NCBI RefSeq assembly: GCF_018143015.1
Contig: NC_054758.1
Span: 8,540,501 to 8,604,500, forward strand
Origin: Lytechinus variegatus
Taxonomy: Eukaryota; Echinodermata; Echinoidea; Temnopleuroida; Toxopneustidae
Reading direction: 5' to 3'
DNA: 64,000 bases
Positions 45,971-56,728 of the stretch are shown one piece after another; positions within the stretch are counted from its first letter, which is position 1; each line of letters opens with the position of its first letter. Under the pieces are notes generated by a model that was not told the DNA's origin, made no database searches, and saw only the letters and a list, made by a program, of their open reading frames with translations. A program made the position numbers and the translations under genes.

Positions 45971-48799
45971 CTTGTCTCAAATAACACTGTTCCTTCTCGT
46001 TCTTTTTCTCCTATTTCTCCATGTTTTGTAAATTTGTGCAAATTATATGAATGCAATCATTCTTGTCCATGTTCATTGCTGAAATATCGCAGGTTTTCAA
46101 GTGAGTGTATGTATGTGGTATATTGTCATAACTGTACTATGTAGTGTAAAGATTTATTGTGTAGGTTTCAAACAATTATGAAATATTTTTACAACGGAAC
46201 AGTACTTATATCTCCATCTCTCCATAGCACGAATATTGCCTTATAGGCCTTTTCTTGCTCATGTGAACTACTAATGTTATACAAGCTATTGCCAATAAGC
46301 CAGTTCGTAGTTCGTTTCTGCGCATGATCAAAAGATTCTACGCATGATCAGAGGAAGGTTATTTGTACTAAAGTGACATGTTGGTTTAAAATCTAATGAG
46401 ATAAGCACCAACTTTGATGTCTTGATTATTCATAAAAGTATGGTTTTCATTTACATCCACAAAAAACAACAATGTGTCCACGAACGAGTGGTATTTCACG
46501 GTTAGCCAAGTACGTTGTGCAACATCTTATGATATGCATTCAAAATAGGAATGCAACAAATACCTTCATAAAGTGTTCTTTGGCGTGCTATTCTAGTCAC
46601 CTGGTCTATTCAATTTCTTCATGCTGCCATGTAAGGCAAGCTTACGTAATATCTTGCTTTGAAATCTGCCTATCATAATGAAAGAAATGAAAGGTCATTG
46701 ACCAAAATTGTCAATGAAGTAACTACGAACTGGTCTATCCTTCAGATTTTTCAGAGCGAGACCACTATTTTTATGGCTTGAACCCGCTGGTTTTAGTTAC
46801 TTCTTGCTTATCGCTCTGCAGCCATGGCAGCCGCAGCATTAGAACTAAAGTCCAATCATGATTTTATATTGCATTGCAAGCAATTAAAGAATAAAGGCAT
46901 TTAATATTCAGCGTACGGGCGAGATTTTTCAGGTACGTCACTATCCAGAGCAAACAAAGTACAATGTACGTTTTAGAAAAAAAGTAGTTTATTGTGATAT
47001 ATTGAATTTATGGATAACTCGTAATTTCAGCTTAAGAGTACGAATAACGTATCTTGTTTCATTGCGATTCGGAGTTGTCCTTCATTGAACTAAATAAGGT
47101 ATGAGTGTTTGTATTCGTGGTTGAGTTTTTGTGATGTACTTAGAGATATGTGTTTTAATTAAAGAAAGAAAAGTATATAAACATATTTGTACGTGCTAAT
47201 ATAATCTGAAATGGCAATTGCTTTTTTTATAGGATGTACTTATGTTCAGGGGACAGCACCAGGGATGTTATCTGAGGGGTGGGGGAGATGTCCTACAGGT
47301 GATGTCATTTTTTCAGTCAGTTATTTGTACACTGTGAAAAGAATTATCCTTAAAATCAAAGTAGTTCCTACAGCAGAGTCTTGAGTACACCTGTAATCTT
47401 ACCAAATTGCGCAATCTTACAGGAAATTGGTATTTGGTGTATGGAATCCAACTAATTCCCTTCAATAAAACGCCATTTTCCCTTTTTAAACAGACCTGTT
47501 ATATTATTATGGAAGGGGGGAAAATCCTATTTTATGAATTTACAGAATGATTTTGTTATTGCTTTCTGCAAAATCTTCTTTTTTTCCCTGTAAAATCACG
47601 TTTGTTTTTTTTTGTTTTTTTTTTAACAGGGTAGATCGAGGGCTATTCTTTCATACAGCATAAATTTCTACTTCTTACACTCCTAATCCTTTTTTCTTTG
47701 CATGTCTCTCACTCTTTCTTTTTTTTTACCCCCTCCCCCTTTTCTTTTCCCCACAAATATCACAGAGGGTCACCCCTCCCCCCCCCCCCCGGCGCAGTCC
47801 ATGAGAATATCGTGTATATATATATCTTTATTTGCTATACACCAGTTAGTATGACCATGAGGTTTACAGGGTCTTCAAAAGGCGATTCCTAGGAGAACAG
47901 ATATGCTGCTCCCCAATCAAACTTTGAGAATAGTTTATAATTGTGTTGTTAATATTAATGTTTCTTTAAAGTCTACTCAGATGTACATGTATATCAACCA
48001 TCCGGCATTTAGGAATGCAATATATTGGCTAGCATAGTTTAGCTGAGTTATCGTAATAAATAAGCAACAATAGGCCTATACAGTTTATTTTTATTTTATT
48101 ATTGTCTTTCTAAATAATAATCAAATACAAAATCTAATGTCGTTTCTCTCTTTTCGTCTTTTTCTTAAAATGGTTATCATTGGTCTTATCAATCATAATG
48201 TTTCTTTATTATCTTTTTTCTAGACTGACCTACTCATTCTTGTGTGTTGTATACATACTAAAGTTGCATCAAGTGTAGTATTTGTTGAATATGCATTTTG
48301 TAATGACATAATACAATTTACATCATAATAAATCATTGATAATAATCTTTTTTGTGTAATTTTTCCTGCTTTTTCTGCTTTTTCCGTTTTCATTTTTTTT
48401 TGCTTGGGGGGGATGGGACACACGACATAAGCCCATACAGCACCCCCACCCTCCACCTAACAACATTAATCGGAAGGTAAAAACTATTTCAACGTATTTC
48501 TTGAGGAGGAAGAGTGGTGTGCTGTATATGATCATATTGCCCCCCCCCCCCCCACAACAAAAATATAACAATTAAAAAATAAATGACCTCATCCTGAAAT
48601 AAGTCACCTCTCTTCTCGTGTGTGTCAGTGTGTGTGCGCGCTCATTGTGTACAAAGTCAATGGGAGATCAAAGAAGTCACCACCGCTGATGAAATGAACG
48701 GCAGTGAATGGAGTGGTGACTTAAACCAGGATAATGCCAAATAAATAAATGCCAAATAAATAAATGCCAAATAAATAGATAATAAAAATGAATAAATGA
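45971..48799. other. Intergenic, mostly unassigned
   Basis: Contains a possible MITE at 46296-46737 (ccagttcgtagtt at the left, aactacgaactgg at the right), poly-T, poly-C and a 15-bp minisatellite (aaataaataaatgcc) at 48731-48780. No gene recognised. Confidence 0.5.
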
Positions 48800-49098
48800 A
48801 CGAATAATAAGTTGGCATTTATGTAGCGCATCATCAATTTATGACTGCTCAAAGCGCTTCACAATTATTACCCGGTCATTGGATTCATAGCATTTCAAGC
48901 AGCATGTTATGTGCACACTTACTGAACCAATCACAGTGACGGTTGTTTCCTATATACCGGTACCCAATAAGCACCAGGGTGAGAGTGGCAAAGTGTGGAC
49001 TGACGCCTTGCCAAAGGACGCTAGGCCATGGTGGGATTCGAACACACGACCCTCTGATTACAAGGCGAGAGTCAGAACCGCTACACCACGGCGCTTCC
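48800..49098 (-). mobile_element. tRNA-derived SINE, best-preserved copy
   Basis: On the minus strand: A box TGGTGTAGCGGTTC, B box GTTCGAATCCC, then ccatggcctagcgtcctttgg and a tail with caaagcgcttt...gcgctacataaatgcc. Undivided reference for the SINE split at 22240/25629. Confidence 0.85.
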
Positions 49099-49458
49099 AT
49101 GGATTAAAAAAAATACATGAATAAATAGATATATAAATCAATAAAAAAAGAAAAAAAGATAATAAATGAAATAAATATAAGTAAAAAGCAGAAAAAGGTA
49201 CACTTTGGAACAAAACTGCAGATTGGTCTACAGCCAATTGTCTCCTATTTTTCATCTTGCCCTCTTCCGTCCATAACCAGCTCTTCTACAATTTTCTTTT
49301 TTCGATTTGCCATTCAGCAATTTTATCATAGTGTTTGATTATTTTTTTTCTAATATACACTTGGTCTAACAAGAAATAGATAGTGGGATGAACATTCGTG
49401 AAACACTTGCCTTCGGCAATGTAATATTATACAAATATTGAATGATGGGGTGTGTAAC

Positions 49459-50800
49459 CAGTGGCGTAACTACGGGGGGCATGGGGGGCACGTGCCCCCC
49501 CCCCCCCCCATCGGCTGGCCAAAAAAAAAAGAAAAAAGGAGAAAAAGAGGGAAAAAGGAAAAGAAACGTAGTGGAGGAAAGAAGAAATTGTTGTTTATTA
49601 TAGTGTTATATTATGTTATTTAACATAAGAAGCATTTTTTCATAACTTTATGAAACGTTTTTTGCTTAATTGTGTCTTCATTGTTGTTGGTGCTCGCATA
49701 GACTGTTTAACGAGATATATAAACCTGCTGTACTAAAGCCACCCGTTTTCAAATCAATATACAACAAAAATAATATATTTCCTCGCAATTAGTTTTAAGA
49801 AGTGATATATTCTTTTTTCATGACTACTGAAAGTTGTTGCCCTATTTTAAGGTCTTAAAATAAAACATTCCTGTCCGTGCTAACGTTCGCATTAGTGGAT
49901 TGGTGAGATTTCTGCTCTTCATGAACTCCTAAAATCAGTCCTTAAAATGTCAATTTTTCTGATCTGAATATCAAAAAAAATTAGCTAGCGCTTCGCGCTC
50001 GCATCATTTGGTTAGTGAAATACGTGGGTTCTTAGTGAATTCCTACAAATAATCCTTAGAATGCCCCTCTTCATGTCTGAATTTCCCAGATTTTGAGCTC
50101 GCGCTTCGCGCTCGCAGTATGTCATTAGTGAGATGCATATAATAATCATGATTACAATGACTTCAAAAAGTGTTCCATGTGTTTAGATGTAATTCTAACA
50201 AACTCAGCAAGCGCTTGGCACTCGCATTAGATGACTATGGTGAGATATGTATACTCTGACTTAATGAATTCCTAACTATAGTCCTTAAAATATCCATGTT
50301 TGGGGTCAATATATACAAAAATTTCAGCTCGCGCTTCGCGCTCGCATCATTTGGTTAGTCAAATACGTAGGGTCTTAGATAATTCCTACAAACAACCCTT
50401 TGAATGCCCCTCTTCAGGTCTACATTTCCTAAATTTTCAGCTCGCGCTTTTGCGCTTGCAGTATTTGATTAGCAAGATGCGTATGATAATCATGATTACA
50501 TGACTGTGTTTAGATGTAATTCTAACAAAATCAGCAAAGGATGGCACTAGCATTAGATGACTATGGTGAGATATTTATACTCTTAATGGATTCTAAAATA
50601 TAATCCTTAATATTTCCTTGTTTAGGGTCAGTATATACACAAATTTTAGCTCGCGCTTCGCGCTCACATTGTTTGTTTAGCGAGACAGTTAAGTATCATG
50701 ATTACAAAACAATTTGCTTATAATGTCCATTTGAAGCCCTCAATATCAAAAATGTTCAGCTCCCGCTTCGCGCTCGCATTATTTCAAGTGATATACATAT
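49459..50800. repeat. Composite repeat: CAGTGGCGTAAC end and hairpin array
   Basis: Starts with cagtggcgtaactac, a common hAT-type end. Seven copies of the self-complementary AGCTCGCGCTTCGCGCTCGC follow, at about 49983, 50096, 50206, 50326, 50439, 50648 and 50758, in units of about 110 bp (one gap of 210). Copies 3 and 5 are decayed. Confidence 0.78.
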
Positions 50801-51030
50801 CCGTTTAATGGCACTGCATGTCCTCGTCCATACGATGAAAATACGTCACTATGAACTTGACATTTGACCTTTTGACCTCAAAATCAATAGGCTTCTTGGG
50901 ATTCATGCTAGTATTATACATACCAAACTATATGAGCCTAGGTTAAGTTAAACTGAAGTTATCGCGTTTACAATCAAAAGTTAACGGACGGACGGACACC
51001 GAGCATGACATAATAATACGTCCCGTCGAG
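50800..51030. repeat. Dispersed repeat with GGACGGACGGACACCGAGC
   Basis: tttgaccttttgacctc, aagttatcgcgtttaca and ggacggacggacaccgagc form a pattern I recall as a dispersed repeat of marine invertebrates. It follows the hairpin array directly. Confidence 0.5.
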
Positions 51031-51351
51031 ACGGACATATAAGCAAAAATATGATTCAACCATTCTTGTTAGATCAAGAACGGAAATAAAGACTAATCTA
51101 TTACTATATTACTGTATCACAATTTTTTTTTAGTTGTTTTTACTGCAGCCAGGGCCGTTTTTAGTGCAGATAAAGGGAATCACGATCGTTTCCAAGATTG
51201 TATGCGTGAAATATTGTCACGTAAATAAAAGGTTATATGAAAGATAATATAAAATATATAGATAATATAATATAAAAGATAATTATAATATATGCTCAAG
51301 TTGTTATTTTGATTTTTATATGCTATGCAACTACAAGAATATTTATTAGGA

Positions 51352-51495
51352 GGCTGCACTCTAGAAGCTCCGATTGTCGAACGTTTTATCTGACAGTTTA
51401 GTATCGTGCTTCTTAGCCAATCAAAATCAAAGAAAGTTGTCAGATCTTACAAAATGTAATTACTGTATCGGACAAATATGTTGATGAAGCGTTAC
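51352..51495. mobile_element. MITE family A, copy 4
   Basis: cgaacgttttatctgacagtt, agccaatcaaaatcaaag, tgttgatgaagcgtt. Confidence 0.6.
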
Positions 51496-51529
51496 CTCGT
51501 TCTTCCCATTTCTATCCCCTGGAGGACCC

Positions 51530-51552
51530 CCCCCCCCCTCTCTCTCTCTCTA

Positions 51553-51595
<43 letters not shown>
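51530..51595. repeat. CT microsatellite
   Basis: C9 followed by (ct)n. Confidence 0.9.
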
Positions 51596-51596
<1 letters not shown>

Positions 51597-51790
51597 TTTG
51601 GACGTTTTTTCTATGTACAGTCACACCAACGGATCCAATTCTAAGCCGATCAATGGTATGTCATTGAAATTCATATGATAGATTTGGTCGGTCGGGAGAC
51701 GGTTACACCTTTAAACATAGTATACCACGAGGGTCGAGGACGGATAAAGTACAAAGTTTAAACGAGTTGGGCTCAAAGCGTACGGCGTAC

Positions 51791-51962
51791 CATTTGGACA
51801 GATTTGGTCGATCTTGAAGACGCAGTACACACCGGGCATCCAAGGCCAAGAACTCGGTGCTGCTTTGGCAGTGTTCTTCACGCAGTAGGTCCGGAAGTCT
51901 TTGTTGCAATAGTTGGTCAAATGGTTCCCTCTAGAACAGGTATTTCCCGAGTTAGTTGTTAC
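51791..51962 (-). CDS. Possible ApeC/apextrin-like exon (isolated)
   Basis: On the minus strand, between acceptor tatgtatcag and donor aatg|gtacgc, an open frame reads VTTNSGNTCSRG ... YCNKDFRTYCVKN ... SSWPWMPGVYCVF ... ICPN. W-P-W-x-P-G-x-Y-C and C-P-x-G recall the ApeC domain of echinoderm apextrins, secreted glycan-binding defence proteins. The expected following D-D-E-D segment was not found nearby on this strand, so this may be an exon fragment. Family placement is tentative. Confidence 0.4.
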
Positions 51963-51989
51963 CTGATACATACTAAGAAATAAAGGTTA

Positions 51990-52440
51990 AAAATTGAACC
52001 CCGAAAGGTTGATGCAAAATCAACACCCTATGGGTTACAAAAATTGAACCCTGCGGTTGGGGTTCATTTTTTCACCCTGCGGGTTCAAAACTGCACCCCT
52101 AGGGGTTCTATTTACAATCCGAAAACGAAATAAGGTTCGATGTTCCGAAGGTTCATTAGTCCGAAAACGAAATAAAGTTGGCTGTTCCGAAGGTTCGTTA
52201 ATCCTAAAACGAAATAAGGTTCGTTGTTCCGAAGATTCGTTACTCCGAAAACGAAATAAGGTTCGTCAATCATTATACGTTTTCAGATTAACAAACCTTC
52301 GAAGTTACGAATCTCACTTTGTTTTCGGGCTGACAAACCTTCGGAATTATACGAACCTCATTTCGTTTTCGGACTTACGAAGCTTCGGAATTACGAACCT
52401 TCGGAAATACGAACCCTCGGAATAACGAACCTTCGGAATT
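51990..52440. repeat. TTCCGAAGGTTCG minisatellite with strand switch
   Basis: 52000-52110: short inverted pair around gaaccc..gggttc. 52115-52265: four direct units of about 36 bp (ccgaaaacgaaataaggttcg..gttccgaaggttcg). From about 52280 the same unit appears in the reverse direction (gaacctcatttcgttttcgg, ttcggaattacgaacc). The 122-codon open frame across it is not a gene. Confidence 0.8.
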
Positions 52441-52556
52441 ATGCGCAATACTTCTATACGGCATTCCTGGTTGAAAATAGTTCTATATAAATAAATACAG
52501 TAAAATTCACCATCTAAGCAAAACGCTTAAAATCCAATCGAAATCTGATGAAAAAT

Positions 52557-52737
52557 AACAAATTATTCTTACACAATCAGTTGGCAATACAATTCCTTTC
52601 ATTCTTGGTTAACAAAATTTAGATAGCTATAATTACCTAAGATGAAGTACGAAATAATAATTGGAAATATGACACAGCAGCTTGATCATTCAATATTCAC
52701 AGACATGCATATAGACTCAAATGTCTTGATGTCTTAA
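52557..52737 (+). repeat. 160-bp block upstream of the GPCR, copy 1
   Basis: cttacacaatcagttg, cctttcattcttggttaac, gatgaagtacgaaat and attcacagacatgcatatag recur in the same order and direction at 63837-64000, about 90 percent alike. Confidence 0.85.
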
Positions 52738-53158
52738 CTTTATTACTCCTTGTCCGATTATATGACATTTTCAGTATTTTATTTGTCTGATTTACGTATT
52801 TGTTCAAATCGTATGATTTTCAGCCTGGACTCCACCTATAAGGATAACCCGCCAGTAGCGATCCCATTCTCTTTAACTCAAGCGAGACAGTGACGGGAAA
52901 ACGCTGTCAAAGAGACGTATTGAGTTCGTTTTGTTGAGACTAATGTACAAATTTTGTTATGATGCGTAGACTTCAGAATGAATTGGTGGCGTACTATTGA
53001 GTGGCAGTTCGTTTTGTTGAGGCAAAAAATGAACGAAATTTGTTATGACGCGTAGAGTTCAGAATTCGGTGGCGTATGAACGTTTCATCGCAGATTCGTG
53101 TTACTGTTAATGTACTTAGCAATTACGTTTTCCCGCCTTTTATGTAACGACTGTCAAC

Positions 53159-54246
53159 ATGCTTTTATCTTCTGATATGGCGGTCACGGAAAGCTTGGAC
53201 CCAGTATTAAATGAGGCTGAATCGCTTGATATCAATCGCAACACATATATTTTCATTTGTTTCCTCGCAGTGGTTATAAATGCTTTCGTACTGTTTGTAA
53301 TCAATAAACAAAATGAACTTCAGGACAGCATGAAAATCCTCTACCAACTTCTTGCTGCATCGGATTTGATTCTGGGTATATCCTGGAGCTTGTGGGACTA
53401 TTTCTGGTTTTCAAGAGATGGCAGTTATTGCTTTGTCATTAGTCTCATATTTCCGTATCCAGTCAATGTTTCCTTCTGGTTCGTGATGACCTGTCTTTCA
53501 GGGATAAGTTTTAATCTTTTTCTTCTTGTCACAAGGCCTCTGCAATATCACACAATTGTCAGCAGAAAACGATTTGTAATCGTTCTTGTGATGGCCCTTT
53601 CGGTAACCATACTTTTATGCAGTATCTACATCCCGATTCCAGGATCACCATTTATACAACTTTTAACGAATCGCTGCCTGGCTAGAAACACAACGGTTGT
53701 AGGAGAATGGACATCTATCTTGCATACCTTATACCTATAGTTCCCATTTGTGTAACTCTATCTTTCACGACTATCATCTACATTCGCCTTCTTGTCATTG
53801 CACGTAAGAAAGTTAATGTGGTAGGAACTGTCGAGGTTCAGCCTGCAGTTGATCAACCTGATGGAAATGACGATAGTCTTAAGAATCATGGCCAACCATC
53901 AACGTTACCCGAAGTGATAGTTGAGCGCCATCCCGTTCGCCAGCAGGTCCGACTGCGCAAGAAGCGATGTCAGACGTGTCAGACTTTCAAAGGCTTCTGG
54001 ACCATCCTTTTCTTGACTGGCTCTTTCAGTATGGTCTGGATACCTAATGTAATCAACTTCGTAAATCCTTCAGATGTTAACACCTCAGCTGTTCTTGATA
54101 TGATGTCAGTTAGCAATACGTGGGTACAACCTATAGTATACTTGATAACAAACGCAGAAGCCAGGACACTCTTTTTGAAGTACTTGTCCATATTGTTCAG
54201 GCAAATCCGTGGATGCATTCGTAGAGTTAAGATTCCAAGGTTGTGA
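53159..54246 (+). pseudogene. Rhodopsin-like GPCR in one exon, one frameshift
   Basis: Frame one (53159-about 53715): TM1 with V-I-N-A-F, TM2 with A-A-S-D-L, TM3 after C-F-V-I, ending L-L-V-T-R-P-L (DRY position reads VTR), TM4, then ECL2 with N-R-C-L-A and glycosylation site N-T-T. Frame two (about 53710-54246): TM5 YLAYLIPIVPICV, a loop of about 90 residues with RKKRCQTC, TM6 with W-I-P-N, TM7 with Q-P-I-V-Y at the NPxxY place. One missing base, or two extra, near 53705-53720 separates the halves. The intact length would be about 362 residues. AATAAA lies at 54294-54299. It resembles the fast-expanding orphan GPCRs of sea urchins; ligand unknown. Pseudogene versus assembly error is open. 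Confidence 0.82.
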
Positions 54247-54299
54247 GTCCCAGCATGTCTGACATCCATTCTCTTCAAGAGATTTGCTCACAAAATAAA

Positions 54300-54760
54300 A
54301 TCCGAAATCAATTATTTGCAACTTTTCACAATTTGTAATTTATAGAAATTATATTGTATATCATATTTTGGAAATGAACAACTTAGGACTTTGGCAGTAA
54401 TTCGAAAATATTTGAAAATAAATAAAGACTTGATTTCAAATATACATTAAATCAGTACATATCATTTGGTAAAGTTATCGTTTATGATGTGAAAATATAA
54501 AAATGATTTTATTAGAAGTATTTTATAATTGCTTGTCTGTTAACCATGATCATGCGCGCCTATGTAAAAAAGTGGTGCGAATTAGTTCTTTTCATCATTG
54601 TGCGCTGTAAAAGGCTTGTCTAGCAAAATCGCTGAGAGAAATAGAATGATAGGGCCTATAGGGAAATGTGCTATGCACTTACGGAATATTACCATTGATC
54701 AGTTGTATCCGAGTAGGTAGAATTTGCTTGTCGATTAAGCTATATATAGTTTGTTAAAAA
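54300..54760. other. Downstream of GPCR: AT-rich, unassigned
   Basis: Further aataaa words (about 54419-54425) could serve as alternative polyadenylation signals. Nothing else. Confidence 0.45.
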
Positions 54761-55606
54761 GCGTATATACGAAACGAACATTTTGCTTGTGCACTTAAGC
54801 AATTGCTTGGGTTGTTTCAAGCTCCGTCGGAGCAACTTGAGCGTTTGCAAGATCAGGGCGTAATCATGTTTACCAAAGACAGAACCCCAAGATGAGCAGT
54901 GTCCTACATAAACGTGTTTTATTCGTAGTAAGTGCAAACCGAATGCAAACAATACACAAATTAAAGCATTAGTTGGACACCACGTCTGACATAATGTCTA
55001 AGGAAAATATGTTACATGAGAGAAGTGCTATTTTGCACTGTCACACTTCTGCATTTGTTCTGAACCCTGTTCGCATTACGTGTCGTCGCTTTCGTTCAAA
55101 CTGCAAGCAATACATGTAGCTTGCTGAAGCATTGCTTTATTTCATGTGCATAACCATTTGCCAGTGCTTGAACCCTTTTCTTACCCTCGGAAAGCAATTG
55201 CTAGCGGGTTTAACAATAGCGACGTCACGCTGGTACCATGGACCTACTACTACTACTCAGAGTAATAAGTCCATGCTAGTACGAAAACGACTCGCAGAAA
55301 AGGCATGACTCAAAATTAATCATGGTTCATGCATAGGGCCTACAACATCTTTTTCTCAGACGTGGCATCTAACTAACTTGTTTCATTTTGGTAAATTTAT
55401 ATATTTGGCATTTGTTTTGCACTTAATAGGAAGAAAACATATAAAGGTACACCTTGAGGATCTCTCTCAAGAGCATAAACGTAAACACGTGAACGCTTTG
55501 ATCAAGAAAACGCTCAGCCTGCTCTGACGGAGTTTGAAAGAAACCCAATCAACTGCTCAAACGCACAAGCTAAATGTTCGCTTTATGCATACGCCTTTTT
55601 TATCAA
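54761..55606. mobile_element. 845-bp element with about 100-bp inverted ends
   Basis: Left ttaaaaagcgtata..cgaac.tttgcttgtgc and right gcacaagctaaatgttcg..gcatacgcc are inverted copies, continuing through caagctccgtcggagcaacttgagcg and its counterpart. No gene inside. Confidence 0.7.
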
Positions 55607-55828
55607 TACCTTAATCGTCAAGGAAGTGCCAGCAGTCAGCGATTGCTTGAACTTACTAGCAAAAGTATTTGCTCGCTCATTTGTATGCATACGGAATCAA
55701 GCAAAAGCCTAGAAAATGCAACCCCTTAACAAGTATTGGCGTGTGAAACCCTACCCTTAACAAGTATTGGAAACAAATACTATTGGCAAGTGTTCCCAGA
55801 ACTGAGCCCCTAAACAAGTACATTTGCC

Positions 55829-55956
55829 CTACGGTGGCCTTACGGCGAGTCGAAATCAGCCGTTTTATTCAATTTTATTCAAACCACCTATATTTAGCTG
55901 GTACGAAAAATGTTATATAAAACGGCTGTTTTTTACTCGCCATACGGCCGCCGTAG
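55829..55956. repeat. 128-bp palindromic MITE
   Basis: ctacggtggccttacggcgagt and actcgccatacggccgccgtag bound agccgttttat / ataaaacggct. Confidence 0.8.
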
Positions 55957-56482
55957 AACAAAATTAATGTGACCATAGCAAGTAAAATGAACCCCTAAAC
56001 AAGTCATACAGTTTTCTTAAAATTTCAGGGTGCTTTTCTTTTCTTACAAAGGACATTGTGCAATTCCATGGAGAAACAATCATGATATTGTTGAATTCCC
56101 GTATAGTTTCAATAATATTGATGGGATCAATCGAAACTCTTTGTAAGATGGGGCCCAGACATGCCTTTCATTTTTCTGTCGATTGGCGAACCAATGTCCT
56201 TGGTACACCACAAACCAAAGCGGATAATATAATTTGGTTAATGGATTCGCAAAGCGTATAGACATCAATCAATAAAAATACTAATTTCTGGAGTTATAGG
56301 AGGCAAAACTGGAGCCACCATTGGCAATTATTTGCCACAGGATCGCATTCCCGTGGATAATAGCATTGTGTTGGTGTTTTCTTATTTATTTATTTTATTT
56401 ATTTATTTATTACTATTCATTTTTTGGGGGGTAGGCGGTAGATTGTTTTCATGATCGTACACACTCATTTCAAAATGACGTA

Positions 56483-56728
56483 TACATTGTAAAAACTGCG
56501 GTGTTAAAACTGACACCAATTGGTGTTAATAGAGAACTACATCCCGAGGTGTTAGAATTACACCCTAGAGATTAAACGTAACACCAGTAAATGTAAATGT
56601 AACATCAAAAGGTGTTATAATAACACCTATAGGCGTAAAACTAACACCATCAATTTAACACCCGTGTAAAATAACTGGTGTGGTCCTCTATGTACACTGG
56701 TTAACAGCACCACATTTTTTGCTGTGTA
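56483..56728. mobile_element. GGTGTT-rich MITE, copy 2
   Basis: Same order of words as 42186-42428 (gttaaaactgacaccaattg; ttacaccctagagatt; gtgtggtcctctatgtacac). Confidence 0.85.

Noticed and set aside
49020-49098. tRNA gene with good A and B boxes (minus strand)
   Set aside because: The head continues into a SINE body seen in several copies, and the anticodon arm does not pair as a functional tRNA.
49983-50780. CRISPR-like evenly spaced repeats
   Set aside because: Eukaryotic context, palindromic 20-mers with related rather than unique spacers; it is a dispersed invertebrate repeat.
52057-52425. 122-codon frame with repeated RKRNKVRCSEGSL
   Set aside because: It is the translation of a 36-bp minisatellite that reverses strand; not a protein repeat gene.
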